Of a DNA stretch of 5,301 nt, positions 1 to 3,025 are shown piece by piece (the stretch's first letter is position 1; the number at the start of each line of letters is the position of its first letter). Source of the stretch: an uncultured Eggerthellaceae bacterium (GTDB lineage: Bacteria; Actinomycetota; Coriobacteriia; Coriobacteriales; Eggerthellaceae); assembly GCA_947632575.1 (NCBI GenBank), contig CANRPV010000101.1:1-5301 (forward strand). Reading direction: 5' to 3'. The notes beneath the pieces are model-generated. The model worked only from the letters and a program-made list of their open reading frames with translations, searched no databases and was not told the DNA's origin. The position numbers were made by a program, and so were the translations under genes.

Positions 1-162
1 TGGACGTCAATAACGTTCATAACAAGCTCTTTTCTTAAGTACAACCAAATTAAACCATGGGGAATTATAGGGGCTTCATTGAAAGGGTGGGAGAGTGCAC
101 TTTAGTCTTTTCGGAAAACTTACGTTTGTTGCAGGAAGAGCCTCGTGAGAGCTTTGGGCTTT
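1..162. other. Non-coding stretch upstream of the stress-protein gene
   Basis: No convincing gene is visible here. One plus frame is open from base 1 to a TAG at 112-114, but its 37 codons show no recognisable family and no start, so it could at most be the tail of an upstream gene. Short palindromes (GACGTC near base 4, AACGTT near base 12, TTTTCGGAAAA at 108-118) are present without a clear role. The remaining bases up to the gene start at 302 hold the -10 box and repeat array listed separately. Confidence 0.5.
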
Positions 163-168
163 TATAAT
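163..168 (+). promoter_or_regulatory. Candidate -10 box for the universal stress protein gene
   Basis: TATAAT at 163-168 is a perfect match to the sigma-70/SigA -10 consensus. No good -35 hexamer lies 16-18 bp upstream (bases 139-146 read AGCCTCGT) and there is no TG of an extended -10 type, so the promoter would need an activator or another sigma determinant. If it is used, transcription would start near 175 and give a leader of about 127 nt that contains the 10-bp repeat array. Confidence 0.35.
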
Positions 169-170
169 GA

Positions 171-220
171 TTGGTTAAGCTTGGCTAAACTTGGTTAAGC
201 TAGATTAAGCTTGATTGGGC
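171..220 (+). repeat. Five 10-bp tandem repeats in the leader of the stress-protein gene
   Basis: Five consecutive 10-mers follow the pattern TTGGTTAAGC: TTGGTTAAGC (171), TTGGCTAAAC (181), TTGGTTAAGC (191), TAGATTAAGC (201) and TTGATTGGGC (211). A degraded sixth may follow at 221-228. The period is one helical turn, so equivalent bases lie on the same DNA face. TTAACCAA at 237-244 is the exact reverse complement of the first eight bases of units 1 and 3, so a transcript could form a stem with either. Placement between the TATAAT box and the start codon suggests an operator or a leader RNA element. This role is inferred. Confidence 0.75.
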
Positions 221-301
221 TGGAAAGCTTGAAAAGTTAACCAACAGAGCAAACCGAAAAAGTGACCTTACCTTATGCAAGACAGAGTGGAAGGAGCGAT
301 C

Positions 302-781
302 ATGGTCTACAAGCGAATAGTGGTACCTCATGATGGGTCTCAGCCATCGAAAAACGCACTTGAAGTGGCGAAAAAGCTTATCGCTGACGATCCTAGCTCC
401 ACCCTGCACATCATTTCTGTCATTCCGGCTGGAGCGGTAGCCTTTGAGGTGGAATCACCGAGTGATTTGGGACTCGGCGTGCCCATGCTTCTGTCCGATC
501 CTGACTCTTATGAGCGCGTGATCGAGAACACCCGAGCAAATGCAATGAGTGCCCTGAATGAGGCTATCGGAGACACTCTCGATAACGTGAAATGCAACGT
601 CCAGTTAGCAACGCCGGTAGCCAGTCGCGCTGCCGATGGCATCGTCGATTACGCCAATGAACATAAGTGCGAGATCATCGTTATGGGGCGAAGAGGTCTC
701 GGCTCATTGAGGGGCATGCTGGGTAGTGTAAGCTACGGCGTGCTTCATCAGGCGGACATGCCAGTTCTAACGGTGAAGTAA
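302..781 (+). CDS. Universal stress protein, UspA family (159 aa)
   Basis: Single-domain universal stress protein of the usual length, expected to be a cytosolic alpha/beta dimer. Family members of the ATP-binding class bind nucleotide and aid survival under starvation, redox or other stress; the exact target is unknown. Residues 2-13 hold the first beta strand and phosphate-side loop (RIVVPHDGS, with Asp11). Residues 126-142 hold the nucleotide loop VMGRRGLGSLRGMLGS, a G-x2-G-x8-G-S pattern (Gly129, Gly132, Gly141, Ser142). This is one residue shorter than the textbook G-x2-G-x9-G-S/T spacing, but the loop looks intact. The C-terminal strand MPVLTVK is typical. The start is ATG 302 because AGGAG at 292-296 sits five bases upstream; an ATG at 275 in the same frame has no such site and would add nine residues not expected in the family. 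It appears monocistronic, with a long repeat-bearing leader. Confidence 0.93.
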   Translation: MVYKRIVVPHDGSQPSKNALEVAKKLIADDPSSTLHIISVIPAGAVAFEVESPSDLGLGVPMLLSDPDSYERVIENTRANAMSALNEAIGDTLDNVKCNVQLATPVASRAADGIVDYANEHKCEIIVMGRRGLGSLRGMLGSVSYGVLHQADMPVLTVK

Positions 782-799
782 GGGTCGCCAGGCCCTAGA

Positions 800-836
800 A
801 ACCTAGCTTTAACCTAACTCTATAACCTGGCTTTAT
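800..836 (+). repeat. Three diverged 11-13 bp tandem repeats after the stress-protein gene
   Basis: Three adjacent units start with AACCT: AACCTAGCTTT (800-810), AACCTAACTCTAT (811-823) and AACCTGGCTTTAT (824-836). Read on the minus strand, part of the block (GGTTAAAGCTAGGTT) resembles the leader array upstream of the gene (GGTTAAGCTAGATT). The gene is thus flanked by related sequences in opposite orientation. No function is evident. Confidence 0.55.
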
Positions 837-846
837 AAACGAAGAC

Positions 847-873
847 TTCTGGATCAAACTTTAATATCCAGAA
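847..873. repeat. 8-bp perfect inverted repeat in the 3' region
   Basis: TTCTGGAT (847-854) and ATCCAGAA (866-873) are exact reverse complements around an 11-nt spacer. No T-run follows on either strand, so it is not a standard intrinsic terminator. It could be an operator or an RNA stem in the 3' untranslated region. Confidence 0.45.
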
Positions 874-937
874 ATCATCATGTAAGCCTTATTAACTTTT
901 AGCTTTACCTTTCTCGTTGCGGGTAAATAAGGATTTA

Positions 938-975
938 GGGCGGCATCCATTGGTGTGGATGTCGCCTCATTTGTT
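938..975 (+). terminator. Probable intrinsic terminator
   Basis: Bases 938-949 pair with 956-967 to give a 12-bp stem (ten Watson-Crick pairs and two G-U pairs) around a 6-nt loop. The T-rich tail CATTTGTT follows directly. It would end the transcript of the stress-protein gene, 157 nt after its stop codon. The opposite strand also has a T-rich tail beyond the stem, so it may act in both directions. Confidence 0.6.
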
Positions 976-990
976 ATGAATGGTTGAAAT

Positions 991-1020
991 GCTGCTTACT
1001 TTCAGAAAAAAGCTGCTTAC
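991..1020 (+). repeat. Direct repeat of GCTGCTTAC, two helical turns apart
   Basis: GCTGCTTAC occurs at 991-999 and again at 1012-1020, a start-to-start distance of 21 bp. The spacing and position just upstream of the membrane-protein gene suit a protein-binding site. I could not find a convincing -35/-10 pair in 968-1030 (TTGAAA at 984-989 has no -10 partner). The first eight bases recur in the palindrome after the same gene (1584-1591). Confidence 0.5.
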
Positions 1021-1029
1021 GCTGGCCTA

Positions 1030-1062
1030 AAGGAGGAAAATAAAAACATGGAGGACTTTTAG
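1030..1062 (+). promoter_or_regulatory. Strong Shine-Dalgarno followed by a four-codon mini-ORF (MEDF)
   Basis: AAGGAGG at 1030-1036 is a full-strength ribosome site. The first ATG behind it, at 1048, opens only four codons (Met-Glu-Asp-Phe) before TAG at 1060-1062. It is out of frame with the membrane-protein gene that starts at 1076 behind a poorer site (AAAGGG, 1065-1070). Ribosomes loaded at the strong site would stop 13 nt before the real start, an arrangement that suits translational coupling or leader-peptide control. This is inferred from layout alone. Confidence 0.4.
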
Positions 1063-1075
1063 CGAAAGGGCAAGC

Positions 1076-1567
1076 ATGAAATCCGGATATCAGACAGCAC
1101 TCAAGGTGATTTCGATCATCATGATCGTTTTGGCGGCATTATCCATTGTCGGCGGTCTGCTTCTTATGGCTGGAGGCGGACTTTTGGGCTCCGTTGCCAA
1201 CAATCCTGAGGTCGTGGGGGACATCACAGCCACTATCAATTCTGAGGGCGTGACCGTAACCCAAGAGCAAGCGGGTATAGTTGTAGCCGGTGTTGGAATA
1301 TTAGGCGGGGCCATGTCTATCCTCGGCGGGATTTTGATGCTGATCGTCGGGATCCTTGGTGTTCGTGGCGCAAACGATCCTCGGAAAATCGGGCCGTTCC
1401 GCGTTTTCGCGATCATTGGCCTAGTGTTTTCCATTCTGGGTATTATCGCGCTTCTGTTCCAGCCGTCCGATCCCTCCATGTGGGTTTCCGGAATCATCGG
1501 AGTTATCGAAACGGCTGTGTGCGTGTGGCTCGCTCAGAAGATTAAGAACCAGACGTATCGGTACTAG
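1076..1567 (+). CDS. Unrecognised four-helix integral membrane protein (163 aa)
   Basis: I do not recognise a characterised family. The protein shows four hydrophobic segments: about 11-37 (ends in a Gly-rich stretch), 67-96, 109-128 and 135-154. A polar, acidic loop of about 30 residues (38-66, with no Lys or Arg) lies between helices 1 and 2. The short loop 97-108 (VRGANDPRKIGP) is basic and the C-terminus is KIKNQTYRY. By the positive-inside rule both termini and the 97-108 loop face the cytoplasm and the acidic loop faces outside. Helices 1 and 2 are rich in Gly and small residues, which favours tight packing. No catalytic motif, cysteine pair or lipobox is seen. ATG 1076 is the only usable start in frame after the TAA at 1028-1030; its ribosome site (AAAGGG, 5 nt away) is modest and a mini-ORF precedes it. 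A function cannot be assigned. Confidence 0.8.
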   Translation: MKSGYQTALKVISIIMIVLAALSIVGGLLLMAGGGLLGSVANNPEVVGDITATINSEGVTVTQEQAGIVVAGVGILGGAMSILGGILMLIVGILGVRGANDPRKIGPFRVFAIIGLVFSILGIIALLFQPSDPSMWVSGIIGVIETAVCVWLAQKIKNQTYRY

Positions 1568-1582
1568 TCCAGCGATTTTTTT

Positions 1583-1619
1583 CGCTGCTTATAGCAGCTA
1601 TTAGCTGCTATAAGCAGCG
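1583..1619. repeat. Perfect 37-bp palindrome after the membrane-protein gene
   Basis: CGCTGCTTATAGCAGCTA (1583-1600) and TAGCTGCTATAAGCAGCG (1602-1619) are exact reverse complements around a single T at 1601. Each arm is itself a small hairpin: GCTGC-TTATA-GCAGC at 1584-1598 and GCTGC-TATAA-GCAGC at 1604-1618. The nucleic acid can therefore form one long stem or two short ones. There is a T7 run, but it lies before the stem (1576-1582), so it is not a standard terminator on the plus strand, and the minus strand has an A-run there. It may still end transcription between the convergent genes, block 3' exonucleases, or form a cruciform. Confidence 0.85.
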
Positions 1620-1628
1620 GCAACGACC

Positions 1629-1780
1629 ATGCTTAGCGACTGCGGCTATGGTCGGCAGCAGCAGCCATGCTTAGTGGCTGCCGCCATATTCGGCGACTGC
1701 GGCTATGCTTAGTGGCTGCTACCATATTCGACGGCTGCCGCCGTATTCAGCGGCAGCGATCATGCTTGGCAGCTAAGTGC
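1629..1780. repeat. Eight-unit 19-bp tandem repeat array
   Basis: Units start at 1629, 1648, 1667, 1686, 1705, 1724, 1743 and 1762 with no indels. Examples are ATGCTTAGCGACTGCGGCT (1629), ATGCTTAGTGGCTGCCGCC (1667), ATATTCGGCGACTGCGGCT (1686) and ATATTCGACGGCTGCCGCC (1724). T2, T5 and C12 are present in all units; G8, G14 and C15 in nearly all. In 1629-1742 an ATGCTTAG-type unit is followed by a different partner, giving a 38-bp higher-order period; the copies at 1667 and 1705 share about 32 of 38 bases. A degenerate ninth unit may lie at 1610-1628. GCTGC and GCAGC cores alternate, so transcripts could fold (for example CGACCAT 1624-1630 with ATGGTCG 1648-1654). The array fills the gap between two convergent genes and ends 13 bp before the stop codon of the copper-type protein gene. 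Because 19 is not a multiple of three, it is unlikely to be coding. Confidence 0.85.
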
Positions 1781-1793
1781 TTAAGACTCGAAC

Positions 1794-2021
1794 TTACGCG
1801 CAGGCTTCGCACGTGCAAGAGATCATCTCGTAGCCGGTGTCATCAATAACTTCGCGAAGGGCGTCCTCGTCGATTTCTTCCTCGGAAAGAATCACGGTCT
1901 CGCCCTTCGTGTGAGAAGAGGTAACCTTTTCGACCGTAAACGCGTTACGCACGGCATCGTTAATATGGCTTTCGCACATGCCGCAGCCCATACCTTCAAC
2001 TTTCGCTGTGATCTTGTACAT
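1794..2021 (-). CDS. CopZ-like heavy-metal-associated domain protein (75 aa)
   Basis: Small cytosolic protein with a single HMA fold, the family of copper chaperones such as CopZ and the N-terminal domains of copper ATPases. The metal loop is GMGCGMC, matching M-x-C-x2-C with Cys13 and Cys16. The remainder follows the beta-alpha-beta-beta-alpha-beta plan (ITAKVEG, SHINDAVRNAF, VEKVTSSHTKGETVIL, DEDALREVIDDTGYEM). The C-terminus carries three more cysteines (Cys69, Cys71, Cys74, pattern C-x-C-x2-C), which a plain CopZ lacks. Start ATG (2021-2019 on the minus strand) follows AAAGGAG (2036-2030) with an 8-nt gap; a longer in-frame reading to 2132 lacks a comparable site and adds sequence foreign to the family. 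No copper ATPase or CsoR/CopY gene is beside it, so the metal is not proven to be copper. It is divergent from the flavin-rubredoxin gene. Confidence 0.88.
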   Translation of the reverse strand: MYKITAKVEGMGCGMCESHINDAVRNAFTVEKVTSSHTKGETVILSEEEIDEDALREVIDDTGYEMISCTCEACA

Positions 2022-2052
2022 AAGAGAGGCTCCTTTCGCTTTATTCGGCTCA

Positions 2053-2058
2053 AGTATA
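2053..2058 (-). promoter_or_regulatory. Candidate -10 box for the metal-binding protein gene
   Basis: On the minus strand bases 2058-2053 read TATACT, five of six matches to TATAAT. It would start a transcript near 2046, with a leader of about 25 nt that contains the AAAGGAG ribosome site. The -35 region (about 2076-2081, CAAAAG) matches the consensus poorly, but the upstream 2059-2090 stretch is A-rich on this strand. Confidence 0.3.
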
Positions 2059-2096
2059 AAAGGAATAGCATTTTTCTTTTGCATTTTGTCTAAGTA

Positions 2097-2117
2097 AAAC
2101 CGCATTCGGCGCGGTTT
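2097..2117. promoter_or_regulatory. 21-bp palindrome in the divergent promoter region
   Basis: AAACCGC (2097-2103) and GCGGTTT (2111-2117) are exact reverse complements around a 7-nt centre. On the minus strand the stem is followed by TTACTT, so a weak terminator or attenuator is possible. However, the site lies between two divergent genes with nothing visible to terminate, so an operator is the likelier reading. It does not match the operator consensus patterns I know for CsoR or CopY. Confidence 0.45.
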
Positions 2118-2196
2118 GTTCTGTGTGAGCAATTATGCTGTCTTCCAGAAGCTGCAAAGCAGATATGCGCAGTGCAAGGCAGAGAAGGTGGGCTTT

Positions 2197-2913
2197 ATGA
2201 TCGACAAGAAAGCGTTTCGTAGTTTGACGTATGGCATGTATCTCATTTCGTCCAATGACGGCGATAAGCTGGTAGGCTGCGTGGTAAACACCTTTCAGCA
2301 AGTGACCTCGGAGCCGCCTCAAGTCTCTGTCACGATCAATAAGCAAAACGCCACCGCTGAGGCAATCCAGAAATCGGGGCGCTTCACCGCCTCCGCTCTG
2401 TCAGAGAACGCCACGATGGAGTTGATTGGCGCGTTTGGCTTTAAGAGCAGCCGCGATATCGATAAATTTGTGGGAATAAAGTATGGCATGGATCAGACGG
2501 GTCATCCCTATGTGGCAGAACAGATGGTTGCTTGGTTTTCCGCCCGCGTGATCCAGACTCTCGATGTGGGCACCCATATTATCTTTGTCGGGGAAGTGGA
2601 AGAAGCTGAGGTCTCTTCTAGCGAAAAGCCGATGAGCTACAGTTACTATCATCAGGTGAAAGGCGGAAAGACGCCCCCAAAGGCTCCCTCTTTCGAGGGT
2701 GACTCTTCGCCCGTGGGGTCTTCGTCCGAGTCCTCAAGCACGGATAGCTCTGCTGCAACGCCTGCGACTGCTAACGGGACGCCGCAAGTAGCTTGGCGGT
2801 GTACCGTATGCGGTTATATCGAATATATGGGAGAGCTTCCCGATGGCTATATGTGCCCACTTTGCGGTGCAGGAAAAGAGTTCTTCGAGCGCATCGAAGT
2901 CGATCCCAGCTGA
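2197..2913 (+). CDS. Flavin reductase-rubredoxin fusion, high-molecular-weight rubredoxin type (238 aa)
   Basis: Residues about 1-165 form an FMN-binding split-barrel flavin reductase domain: MIDKKAFRSLTYGMYLIS start, CVVNTFQQVTSEPPQVSVTINK core, and the ending YYHQVKGGKTPPKAP at 150-164, typical of this group. A Ser/Thr/Ala/Pro-rich linker (about 168-197) leads to a rubredoxin-like iron site with Cys202, Cys205, Cys220 and Cys223 (RCTVCGY and MCPLCGAG). The fused form is known as Hrb in acetogens such as Moorella, where it passes electrons from NAD(P)H-dependent reduction to flavodiiron proteins that remove oxygen or nitric oxide; that role here is inferred. No flavodiiron gene is adjacent. 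ATG 2197 is chosen because AAGGTGG (2185-2191) lies five bases upstream; an in-frame TTG at 2116 would add 27 non-family residues. The protein is cytosolic, with no signal peptide. Confidence 0.9.
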   Translation: MIDKKAFRSLTYGMYLISSNDGDKLVGCVVNTFQQVTSEPPQVSVTINKQNATAEAIQKSGRFTASALSENATMELIGAFGFKSSRDIDKFVGIKYGMDQTGHPYVAEQMVAWFSARVIQTLDVGTHIIFVGEVEEAEVSSSEKPMSYSYYHQVKGGKTPPKAPSFEGDSSPVGSSSESSSTDSSAATPATANGTPQVAWRCTVCGYIEYMGELPDGYMCPLCGAGKEFFERIEVDPS

Positions 2914-3025
2914 TCCAGCCCCCGACTTCTCTATAGACGTGTCCGTGAAGCGTTTGGTGGGGAAACTGGCTAAAATACCAAGCAACAGAGGTATAAGCCA
3001 ATCAAGTGCGCATAGTGGATAGATT

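Noticed and set aside
171..836. Transposon or insertion element around the stress-protein gene
   Set aside because: The flanking repeats are short and diverged, there is no transposase, and no target-site duplication is visible.
1090..1497. 135-codon open frame on the minus strand
   Set aside because: It lies wholly inside the membrane-protein gene, has no family features, and the plus-strand product has clear helices and topology.
1571..1586. AGCGA-T6-TCGCT hairpin as terminator of the membrane-protein gene
   Set aside because: The T-run forms the loop rather than following the stem, and the 5-bp stem is weak, so it was not called as a terminator.
1629..1780. CRISPR array
   Set aside because: Units are contiguous 19-mers with no unique spacers, they are diverged, and no cas gene is present.
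1667..1849. 60-codon open frame on the plus strand over the repeat array
   Set aside because: It reads through the 19-bp repeats in shifting phase and into the antisense of the metal-binding gene; Arg/Cys-rich content reflects repeat composition.
2050..2346. 98-codon minus-strand frame across the divergent region
   Set aside because: It overlaps the start of the flavin-rubredoxin gene and matches no family; it is an antisense shadow.
2914..3025. Promoter boxes TAAAAT (2971-2976) and TATAAG (2992-2997) before the peptidase gene
   Set aside because: Neither has a usable -35 hexamer at normal spacing, so the promoter cannot be placed with confidence.
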